Source: Bacteroidales bacterium
Lineage (GTDB): Bacteria; Bacteroidota; Bacteroidia; Bacteroidales; WCHB1-69
NCBI GenBank assembly: GCA_017964255.1
Contig: JAGCSI010000130.1
Coordinates: forward strand, 1 to 41,704
Direction of reading: 5' to 3'
Length of the DNA: 41,704 nt
Part shown: positions 35,261 through 41,704 of the stretch, one piece after another
How positions within the stretch are numbered: the first letter of the stretch is position 1
Layout: every line of letters begins with the position of its first letter
Notes under the pieces: generated by a model
Seen by the model: only the letters and a program-made list of their open reading frames with translations
Told to the model about the DNA's origin: nothing
The model's database searches: none
Translations under genes and position numbers: made by a program

Positions 35261-35296
35261 GCTTCGTAATGTTGCAGTAACATTACGAAGCTTTTT
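35261..35296 (+). terminator. Strong intrinsic terminator overlapping the AraC promoter
   Basis: A perfect 13-bp stem (35261-35273 with 35279-35291) closes a 5-nt loop and is followed by five T residues (35292-35296). The right arm and T-run abut the -7 element of the next gene. The same inverted repeat lies where an operator could bind a dimeric regulator. Confidence 0.88.
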
Positions 35297-35297
35297 G

Positions 35298-35305
35298 TAT
35301 TTTTG
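35298..35305 (+). promoter_or_regulatory. -7 promoter element of the AraC-family gene
   Basis: TATTTTTG (TAnnTTTG) in TTGTATTTTTGCA. The transcription start would be near 35310-35312, at the ATG itself (35310), so the messenger may be leaderless. GTTG at 35271-35274, inside the terminator hairpin, is the -33 candidate. Confidence 0.6.
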
Positions 35306-35309
35306 CACT

Positions 35310-36161
35310 ATGAAAAATTCGCAGCCATACACCCACCCAATCACTCTTTATAATCAAAAAATAAAAGAGGAAGGTATTGTTGTATTTGATGATGTGAGAG
35401 GATTGCCCACTATTGGCGAGCCATACATATCGCCCGATTATGTCATTTGCATCGGACACAGGGGGCGCATAGATCTTATGTATGACGACATGCCTGATTA
35501 TTCGGAAGCACATACGGTTGGCGTTATCTTTCCCAATCACAGCCTTGTGAAGATGAATAAGACCGATGATTACCTTGCCACACTGATTATTGTGGATGCC
35601 TCGGTGTTGAATGACCCTATGCTGCAAATTATCAAACGTATGCGTTACCGTTATGAACTACATCCTTGCGTGAAACTCGACAAGCATGAATACAAAATGA
35701 TTGTGAATGTGGTGGACGGAATGCGTGAGATTGTGCGTCTCAACATGCCCGACCGCCGGATGTTGTTGTCTCGTCTGCTGGAGTTTTTGCTTCGCTTGTT
35801 GAGTTCCTATCGAAAGAACAAACTGGAGGAGACCAACGTCGAGAACCGGGTCAGCGTACAATTCCATAACGACCTTGCACAGCACTTCCGTCAGCACCAT
35901 GATGTGGCCTTTTATGCCGAGAAAGCCTGCCTTTCGACCAAGCATTTCAGCGCTGTCATCAAACAGGAGACTGGATACACTGCCGCATACTGGATTCACA
36001 CCCATATTGTGGCGGAGGCCAAGATGCTGTTGCACATGCGGCACGACCTTAATGTGCAGGCTATCGCCGACATGTTGGGCTTCAACGAACAGGCCAGTTT
36101 CAGCCGCTATTTCCACCGCGAGACCGGCATGTCGCCCACCGAGTTCCGTGGGAAAAATTAG
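35310..36161 (+). CDS. AraC-family transcriptional regulator
   Basis: 283 aa. The N-terminal 150 residues form a sensor domain without a clear ligand motif (VICIGHRGRIDLMYDDMPDY). The C-terminal 100 residues are the double helix-turn-helix: VAFYAEKACLSTKHFSAVIK as the first and LNVQAIADMLGFNEQASFSR, then YFHRETGMSPTEFR, as the second. The start at 35310 was chosen over a TTG five codons upstream because that codon lies in the promoter. Neighbouring secreted-protein genes are candidate targets. Confidence 0.9.
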   Translation: MKNSQPYTHPITLYNQKIKEEGIVVFDDVRGLPTIGEPYISPDYVICIGHRGRIDLMYDDMPDYSEAHTVGVIFPNHSLVKMNKTDDYLATLIIVDASVLNDPMLQIIKRMRYRYELHPCVKLDKHEYKMIVNVVDGMREIVRLNMPDRRMLLSRLLEFLLRLLSSYRKNKLEETNVENRVSVQFHNDLAQHFRQHHDVAFYAEKACLSTKHFSAVIKQETGYTAAYWIHTHIVAEAKMLLHMRHDLNVQAIADMLGFNEQASFSRYFHRETGMSPTEFRGKN

Positions 36162-36193
36162 TCGTTTTTGTATATTAATATAAACCAATCACC

Positions 36194-36411
36194 ATGAAAC
36201 ATAACTTTATCCTTTTTATTCTTATTTCGATATTGAGCATGTCTGCAGTAAGAATGTCCTTATTTCGGCCGACGACTGTGTGAGGCCTATGCTGGGCCGC
36301 CAGCTGGCCACCAGCACACTTTCGACTTTCAATTTCCAATTCACTACTTCCGGCATCTATTTGCTGCAGGCAGATGGATATCCTGCCCGCCGTATTGTCG
36401 CTGTAAGATAA
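36194..36411 (+). pseudogene. Broken secreted-protein gene: signal peptide joined out of frame to a sorting-type C-terminus
   Basis: ATG at 36194 opens a signal peptide (MKHNFILFILISILSMSA) whose frame ends at a TGA near 36283. In another frame, from about 36244 to the stop at 36409-36411, the sequence encodes KNVLISADDCVRPMLGRQL and then GIYLLQADGYPARRIVAVR, which matches the end of the 33241 product (GVYIVKIGDYPAKKIVVTR). The middle of the protein is missing and the frames disagree. It is best read as the remains of a type IX-type secreted protein, 32 nt after the AraC gene. Confidence 0.7.
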
Positions 36412-36415
36412 GAAA

Positions 36416-36452
36416 AAAATCAGCGATTTTTAGAATTAAAATCGCTGATTTT
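36416..36452. terminator. Bidirectional terminator between the broken gene and tRNA-Glu
   Basis: A perfect 15-bp inverted repeat (36416-36430 and 36438-36452) with a 7-nt loop. The core ATCAGCGAT/ATCGCTGAT is flanked by A- and T-runs on both sides, so it can stop plus-strand transcription and the tRNA-Glu transcript on minus. Confidence 0.85.
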
Positions 36453-36454
36453 TG

Positions 36455-36528
36455 TACTGCATGAGGGATTCGAACCCTCGATCCTCAGACTGAGAATCTG
36501 ATGTCCTGGACCACTAGACGAATGCAGC
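36455..36528 (-). tRNA. tRNA-Glu(CTC)
   Basis: On the minus strand the acceptor GCTGCAT pairs with ATGCAGT (one G-T pair) and the discriminator is A. The anticodon stem TCAGA/TCTGA closes the loop TTCTCAG, giving anticodon CTC (reads GAG, glutamate). The T-arm is GAGGGTTCGAATCCCTC. CCA is not encoded. Confidence 0.93.
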
Positions 36529-36553
36529 GTTTCAGTTTCTCGTTTTGAGGTTG

Positions 36554-36561
36554 CAAAAATA
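36554..36561 (-). promoter_or_regulatory. -7 promoter element of tRNA-Glu
   Basis: The minus strand reads TATTTTTG between GTTG and CAAC. The 26 bases at 36546-36571 are identical to positions 1-26 upstream of tRNA-Pro. TTGT further upstream on minus is the -33 candidate. The transcript would start roughly 20 nt before the tRNA. Confidence 0.72.
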
Positions 36562-36624
36562 CAACTTTTTTTTGAATTGACAAGGGGCTTTTTTGCTTAA
36601 TTTGAAAAATTTGTGTAAATGCTT

Positions 36625-36893
36625 ATATGTAAGGTGATTGTGTATTGTAATTATGAATGTGCCGAAGGCACAATATTCTATTAACCCTGCACAAGCACGA
36701 TAGTGCGTAGTGTGGGGTAGTGATAATGATTGGGTGATATGCGTGCTGAAGGCACGCTACAAAGATTCCCATAGTAGCGTACCCTTGGTACGCAGTATTC
36801 TATTATGAGCATCGCCACCCCAAACTGCGGCCTTCGGCCTTGTTAGGGGTTAATAGGATTGCGTGCTTTCAGCACGACCAATCGCTTACATAT
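36625..36893. repeat. Two-fold symmetric array of small hairpins (MITE/REP-like)
   Basis: No ORF. Six short hairpins are arranged in mirror pairs about position 36767: 36659-36671 with 36862-36876, 36695-36706 with 36829-36839, and 36741-36757 with 36777-36793. Between them, exact or near inverted segments also mirror (36678-36687 with 36847-36856; 36712-36718 with 36817-36823). Several loops are GAA or TTC. The arms extend to ATATGTAAG-like ends at 36625 and 36893. Confidence 0.8.
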
Positions 36894-36931
36894 TCATAAC
36901 ACACTGATATCACCAATCTAAAAAAGGATAT

Positions 36932-37035
36932 ATGAATTCAAAGTCCAAAATTCATAAACTCTAAACATTAAACATTTGAACTTTGAATTCTGTAATCTGT
37001 CCCCTGTAACCTGCAACCTGACACCTGATGCCTGA
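36932..37035 (-). repeat. G-rich intergenic repeat array after the large secreted-protein gene
   Basis: Read on minus, it begins at the first base after the TAA stop with TCAGGCATCAGGTGTCAGG and further CAGG units. AATTCAAAGTTCAAA, TGTTTAATGTTTAGAG and GAATTTTGGACTTTGAATTC units follow. It shares units with 6954-7061 and 41603-41668 but in the opposite orientation. The remaining gap to 36893 shows nothing else. Confidence 0.8.
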
Positions 37036-40000
37036 TTACTCCTCCGTGGGCTCTTCTTCCAGCGGCGGGAAGTATTTCTTCGTGAATTTGCGCTGCTGGC
37101 TGCGGTTACCAATCTTGTAGGTGAACGAGGGCTTGCCTTTTTCGGCGGCAATGGTCTTGTCCTTCGCCTTGGTGTTCATGATTTCCTCGTTGAATTTCTT
37201 CACTGAGGCGTAACCATACATGCTGTTGTTCTCGAACTGGAAGAAGAAGAATTCGTTGTCAAATTCAAAGTAGATATACAGTCGGTTGCGCGAGCCTTTC
37301 TTCTCGATGACGATACGTCCGGGTACGCTCTTATAAACCTGCTTGCTGTTACAGATGATGAGCGGAAGGGTGCGCTGCGACAGGAAGGCCGAGTTCACAT
37401 TGTCCCAGTCGAAGTCGATGCGCGAGAAAAGAAAGCGCACTTGCAGCGGTTGCGGCAGCTTTTTGTTGGAGCCGCCCATCGCCAGGTCGTTCTGGTATTT
37501 GACATATTCGTCTTCTGTTAGCATATTGCGCAATGCCAATTCGTAGCTTTCATCTTCCGACACATCAAGGAAGTCCAGTGAAGCGGAATTGTCGATATGG
37601 CGGTTCAGCACTTTCATGGATTCCTCATTGAAGAAGAAGTCAATAGAGGTAGTGAGGTGCATGTCGGCGGAATCGGCTTTCATGTAGTTGACAATCTCAC
37701 CGTTGGTGTTGAAGTCGATGCGGCCCAGCTTGGTGCCCATGTCAATCTTGCCTTGTCCAGTGCTGATACAGTTGCTCTTGTTCAGGGTCATCATATTGCC
37801 GGGCAGGGTGGGGTCTTCCAGCTTTTCCTTGGAGGCAGCCCAGAATTCCTGGGTGCTATGGTGGTAGGTGATAAAGCCCCAAACGTTGATGTATTCGGCA
37901 TCGTTGAACTGCTCTTTGGCGCAGCCGAATGCGGTATAGATACGGCCGGTTGTATTCGCTGATGCAATGGCTATTACTACCTTGCGGTCGTTGATATCCT
38001 TGGTGCGTTCATGTACCTCCAAGAGGATGTTGTCGGGATCCACCTGTTGCAGGATTTTCATTCTCGCAGGCTTGTCTTTGTAACAGTCATGAATGATTTC
38101 CACACCGCCGAAGAACGACAGGAACTGGTTCTCGCCGTGCAACTCAGCACGTCCGTCGAAAGCGAAATGCGGACTGAGTTTGAAGTCTTTTTCCAATGGA
38201 ATTTTGGCATGGCCTTCGGTGTTCTTGATGCACCAGAGAGTGTCGAAATATAAGGTTTGTACGGTCTTGTTCTCATCAATATAATCATAGAAACCAGAAC
38301 CTCTGAAGCGGGTGGCGGAATGCAGGTTCAGTGTACAGTCGTGCAACTCGTGGTATTTGTCGGTGCGGTTGGCCAGCAGACGAGCATTGGTAAAGCGTTC
38401 AATACGGCATTTTTCGTATATCGTTACCTTGCCTTCATGTGGGAAGATGGCTGCGTCGCCGCTTTCGATAAAGCGCACGCCTTCGCAACGGATGATGTTG
38501 TCGGAATAGTTGAATTCAGCGCTCAACGCATTGAAATGTAATCCAATGCCTGGGTCGGTGGAGATCAGCTCATTGGCCTTGATACCTGGCATGTCAATCA
38601 GCTCGCGGGTGGGGGTGTTGTCAATGTCCACATTCTTATGCGGGTCATCCCACTTGAAACGCAAAATAGTTTCGTCAATTGGATCCCAGTCGAAGGCTGA
38701 GGCGTTGGTTCTGACCTCATTTTTCACAAAGACCACCTCAGAGGCGTCGCCGTTGGACTTGAACGAGCCCTTTCGAGTTTTGAAATCGACGTGTGAGTTG
38801 TAGTTGTCGGTGCGGAAGGCCAGCTCGCCAGTATTCAGGTTAAACAGCCTCAAACTGGAAGTGTCGGCTTGCAGTTCGTGGTGTTTGAAGGCAAACAGAC
38901 GGGAATCAATTTCAGCTCCTTTGAAGCGCAAGGTACCTGTGCCGAACATGCCGCTGGGGGTCAGTATGGAGTTGCCGGTGAGTTCGGTTTCTTTGAAGAT
39001 GCTCATTGGAGAATCTATAGTATAAACAAAGAATTTGTCCTGATAGGGAGTCCAGTGCAGGTAGGCGTTGTCCACCACGGCGGGCGGGAATTCGGTGCCA
39101 TTCTCCTGTTCGAAAACAGTGTGGTTCTTGACGCTAGCGTTGCAGGAATCCAGATAGAAAACCAGACTGTCGGAGGTGGTGACGGAGGTCAAATAGTTGA
39201 TAGTGCCTTTTCTTCCTCTTAATCCTCTGTAACTTAAATCGATAGTCCCGGCATAATTGCCTTTGCCCTCATAGCAGGGAAGTCCTGATGCGGAGGTGTG
39301 GTGTACAAAACCCAGGGAGAAGTCGGGGCGAGCCTGCAAGGGTTCGCGAATGTCGGGGAAAATACCACCGGAAACCAGTGCTCCTGTGAATTTCATGGAG
39401 TCAATTTCGAAGTTGTCCAGATTCTTCACGCGGAACAGATCCACCGCATAGTAGAAGCGGTCGCGGGTATAAACTCCACCCAGCACCTGGGGCTTGTCGT
39501 AATAAACCTTGCCGCCTTTGCGGGCCTCGAAAATGGGATAATCGGGATAATCCACTGTTCCTGATTTGTTGCCGGGAACGTCGATGAACAGCGTGCCAGC
39601 CAGCTCCTCGATAGGACTTTGCAATTTGCGCAGTTTGTGCTCTCCGTACATGTTGACCGGACCGTGTTCGTCGGGAACGTACATGATCATGGAGTCGATG
39701 ACGTTCATGTCCACTTGGAACTTGTCGTAGTTGAATGCGCAATTATGGGTCACAAAGTCGAACAAACCTGCCACAATACGTCCAGAGAAGACCATGTCGC
39801 GATTCTTTTTGACGATGACTTTTTCATCAGCAGGATAAACATTGACAATCTGGGCGTCGCTCAACACAAAGAATTCGCAGCCGGTTACACGCAAATCCTT
39901 GCTGACCAGGTCGTAGGAGGCATAGTGTGTTTTCGATTCCAAAATGATGTTGTCGTAGTCCTTGCGGCGCACATCATTATTGAGGTATTGTGAGATTTTC

Positions 40001-41523
40001 TTACGATAGATGATTTTGTCGTTGGTGACATCGTATTCGATGAAACCTCGAGCGGCGAAGTCAATCATCATGGCCTTCATGTCAATCTCTGATTTTTTGA
40101 ACCAGGCCACCACTTCATGCAGCCTTAAAGGCTCGTAATTGTTGGTTTTGAATAGTTCCCATAGGGTGAACAGCGGGTTTACTTCGTTGAAGCCCCATAT
40201 TTTGCGCATGATGGTCGGGTCGAAGAAGTTCTGTGACTCGAAGAAAGCGGGACTTTCGCTGGTGGTACCTACAATGGGCTTGAATTCAATGCGTTCCTCG
40301 TCGGTCTTCCAAGAGATAGACTCTACGGTGATATCCATTTTATGGTAGGAGTCGAAGAAAGGAGTACGGCCCACACCTTGCTTTGGTCTCGTAATTAGCA
40401 GTTCTTTGGTGTTTTCGTTGTATTTGAAGTTGGCGGCAGGGTGGTAGATGGAGTCCTCGTCGATGAGGATACGGATGCTGGCATCTTCTGCCAGCACGTT
40501 GCCGGGCTTGAATAGGAAGTTTCTTGCGTATACTTTGACGATGGTTTTGCCGTCTTTCTTGACATAGATTTGAGACAACTCATTGTCTTGGGCATAGCCT
40601 TGGATAGAGCTTCCGCGTAATTCAAATCCACCGATATAATCCACATTCTGATAGATATTGTTGATGACAATATGCTCATCGTTGCTGCGGAAACGGGGAT
40701 AAGTGGCTTTTTCCTCTGAGGTGGCCAGACCCGCTTTCTCTTCCAGCACGCCCTTGATGGGTCTGCTGAAATAGTTGGGGTAGGAGAGGGTGGCCTCTTG
40801 GGCAGTGAACTTCGGGAAACGAACATCTACGGTATAGTTTTCGATTTTGGCGTTGACATCGGCTCCTAAACCGGCTCTGTCCCAGTAGACCATACCTTTT
40901 TTCCCTTTGAAAACCAGGCTTGAAGGATAATAGTCGCCTTGCGCCGACACGATGGTCAGACTGTCGTGGGCCGAGCTGCCCACCAAGTCAATATCAGCGA
41001 AGCGGATATAGGGTTCTTTGTCTATGCCGATTGTCGTAGCTTCACCATACACTGTCCAGCGGGAGTTGGTGCTGTTATAGATGATGTTACGGGTGAAGAA
41101 GTCGGTATAAATCTGCATTTTGTCCTTGAACAGGGTGGGCTCGTCATTAATATGATATTGTATGATTTTTGACCAGGTGTCCAACTCACCGTTAAAAGGA
41201 CTACTCATGAAAGCGGCGTAGGCCTCCACGTAGGCTTGGAAATGAGGGAAGGGGCGCATGCGCTTTTTCAGCATCTTGTTGGCCACATCGATAAACACAT
41301 CCTGGGCCTCGTCCTCCATCCAGGGACTGTTCCAGAACTCGGTGAAACGGGCCAGCAGGGCGTCAGCCTCTTTCTGCCGTTCCTTGGGCACTGTGGACAA
41401 ATAACTCTTCACTTCCTCGATGGTATAGGCGGGGTTCTCGGTGAACGACGTGAAACGTTGTGCCTTCAACCCCATGCAGGAGAATATTAAAATGCTGATT
41501 ATAAAAAGGATGCGTTTGTTCAT
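37036..41523 (-). CDS. Very large secreted protein of unknown function
   Basis: 1495 aa. The signal peptide is residues 1-22 (MNKRILFIISILIFSCMGLKAQ); the Cys sits early and a lipobox is not convincing. No further membrane helix is evident. The body is beta-rich, with recurring patterns such as GTLRFKGAEIDSR, GTIDLSYRGLRGRKGTI and GKVTIYEKCRIE that may form repeated beta-solenoid or beta-sandwich units; the C-terminus is charged (PLEEEPTEE). Such proteins of about 1500 aa occur in Bacteroidales, but I cannot name a family. ATG at 41523 was chosen over an in-frame TTG 24 nt upstream that lies inside the flanking repeat. It is bracketed by inverted repeat arrays on both sides. Confidence 0.85.
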   Translation of the reverse strand: MNKRILFIISILIFSCMGLKAQRFTSFTENPAYTIEEVKSYLSTVPKERQKEADALLARFTEFWNSPWMEDEAQDVFIDVANKMLKKRMRPFPHFQAYVEAYAAFMSSPFNGELDTWSKIIQYHINDEPTLFKDKMQIYTDFFTRNIIYNSTNSRWTVYGEATTIGIDKEPYIRFADIDLVGSSAHDSLTIVSAQGDYYPSSLVFKGKKGMVYWDRAGLGADVNAKIENYTVDVRFPKFTAQEATLSYPNYFSRPIKGVLEEKAGLATSEEKATYPRFRSNDEHIVINNIYQNVDYIGGFELRGSSIQGYAQDNELSQIYVKKDGKTIVKVYARNFLFKPGNVLAEDASIRILIDEDSIYHPAANFKYNENTKELLITRPKQGVGRTPFFDSYHKMDITVESISWKTDEERIEFKPIVGTTSESPAFFESQNFFDPTIMRKIWGFNEVNPLFTLWELFKTNNYEPLRLHEVVAWFKKSEIDMKAMMIDFAARGFIEYDVTNDKIIYRKKISQYLNNDVRRKDYDNIILESKTHYASYDLVSKDLRVTGCEFFVLSDAQIVNVYPADEKVIVKKNRDMVFSGRIVAGLFDFVTHNCAFNYDKFQVDMNVIDSMIMYVPDEHGPVNMYGEHKLRKLQSPIEELAGTLFIDVPGNKSGTVDYPDYPIFEARKGGKVYYDKPQVLGGVYTRDRFYYAVDLFRVKNLDNFEIDSMKFTGALVSGGIFPDIREPLQARPDFSLGFVHHTSASGLPCYEGKGNYAGTIDLSYRGLRGRKGTINYLTSVTTSDSLVFYLDSCNASVKNHTVFEQENGTEFPPAVVDNAYLHWTPYQDKFFVYTIDSPMSIFKETELTGNSILTPSGMFGTGTLRFKGAEIDSRLFAFKHHELQADTSSLRLFNLNTGELAFRTDNYNSHVDFKTRKGSFKSNGDASEVVFVKNEVRTNASAFDWDPIDETILRFKWDDPHKNVDIDNTPTRELIDMPGIKANELISTDPGIGLHFNALSAEFNYSDNIIRCEGVRFIESGDAAIFPHEGKVTIYEKCRIERFTNARLLANRTDKYHELHDCTLNLHSATRFRGSGFYDYIDENKTVQTLYFDTLWCIKNTEGHAKIPLEKDFKLSPHFAFDGRAELHGENQFLSFFGGVEIIHDCYKDKPARMKILQQVDPDNILLEVHERTKDINDRKVVIAIASANTTGRIYTAFGCAKEQFNDAEYINVWGFITYHHSTQEFWAASKEKLEDPTLPGNMMTLNKSNCISTGQGKIDMGTKLGRIDFNTNGEIVNYMKADSADMHLTTSIDFFFNEESMKVLNRHIDNSASLDFLDVSEDESYELALRNMLTEDEYVKYQNDLAMGGSNKKLPQPLQVRFLFSRIDFDWDNVNSAFLSQRTLPLIICNSKQVYKSVPGRIVIEKKGSRNRLYIYFEFDNEFFFFQFENNSMYGYASVKKFNEEIMNTKAKDKTIAAEKGKPSFTYKIGNRSQQRKFTKKYFPPLEEEPTEE

Positions 41524-41668
41524 GTTGTTTAATGTGCTAATTGTCAATGTGCTAATGTGCTAATTGATTTTGAGGTTAGAAAGGTTAGAAAGGTTAGAAG
41601 GTTAATGTTTAGTGTTTAATGTTTAGTGATTCCGGATTTTGGATTTTGGATTTTGAATTTTGGATTCT
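41524..41668 (+). repeat. Composite G/T-rich array upstream of the large secreted-protein gene
   Basis: It begins within 7 nt of the ATG. Block order: AATGTGCTAATT copies (41530-41565), GGTTAGAAA copies (41571-41603), TTTAGTG/TTTAATG (41603-41630), then GGATTTTGGATTTTGAA (41634-41668). This is the same order as blocks a-b-c-f at 6879-7061. Confidence 0.88.
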
Positions 41669-41704
41669 AACCCCTCTGTTGATAACTATTCATAACTTTT
41701 AACA
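41669..41704. other. End of window, nothing assigned
   Basis: A/T-rich sequence after the repeat. TGTTGATAACT is not a good DnaA box. No gene or promoter can be supported. Confidence 0.4.

Noticed and set aside
36625..37035. CRISPR array
   Set aside because: The repeated units are palindromes of varying sequence with mirror symmetry, not equal direct repeats with spacers, and no cas gene is present.
41669..41704. TGTTGATAACTATTCATAACTTTTAACA as a possible replication origin or iteron cluster
   Set aside because: There is no match to the DnaA box, no repeats and no dnaA or rep gene.

Overview
The window reads as a chromosomal segment of a Bacteroidota bacterium, most likely order Bacteroidales. 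The reasons are the repeated TAnnTTTG-type -7 promoters (for example at 2713, 7661, 9249 and 35298), weak or absent Shine-Dalgarno sequences, a UpxY-like NusG paralogue heading a polysaccharide locus, DUF4954 and DUF5106-type proteins, and C-terminal secretion-type tails. The species cannot be named from sequence alone.

Layout. 1-156 holds a tRNA-Pro(GGG) with its promoter and terminator. 160-4287 holds a membrane-anchored protein of unknown function on the minus strand, divergent from a multi-spanning membrane protein that overlaps rnhB. 4315-7506 is a minus-strand group: ruvX, def, a TPR-like lipoprotein and a GT39-like membrane glycosyltransferase. 7697-9106 is a secreted thioredoxin-fold protein.

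9249-33174 is a long plus-strand surface-polysaccharide locus. It starts with a UpxY-like antiterminator and DUF4954, is interrupted by a repeat-flanked four-helix-bundle (S23/IVP) gene and xth, and continues with two O-antigen polymerase/ligase-like proteins, a nucleotide-sugar dehydrogenase, a Wzx-like flippase, two GT4 enzymes, a PglC-like initiating transferase, a PglF-like dehydratase, three PLP aminotransferase-fold proteins, three ATP-grasp proteins, an opine-dehydrogenase-like enzyme and a Wzz-like protein. An Fdt/Qdt (3-amino-3,6-dideoxyhexose) sub-cluster has lost most of its ketoisomerase gene. The expected product is a lipid-linked repeat unit that is flipped and polymerised, with a 4-amino or di-N-acetyl first sugar, a uronic acid, and probably amino-acid or opine-like decoration.

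33241-36411 holds a secreted beta-helix carbohydrate-binding protein, an AraC regulator whose promoter overlaps the preceding terminator, and a broken secreted-protein gene. tRNA-Glu(CTC) follows on the minus strand. 36625-36893 is a two-fold symmetric array of hairpins without an ORF. 37036-41523 is a very large secreted protein of unknown function on the minus strand.

The least expected theme is a class of G/T-rich, strand-asymmetric intergenic arrays (6874-7097, 12131-12162, 12529-12573, 36932-37035, 41524-41668). They run almost exactly from a stop codon to the next start codon and bracket the four-helix-bundle gene in inverted orientation. They may form a system with that protein; this is inference.
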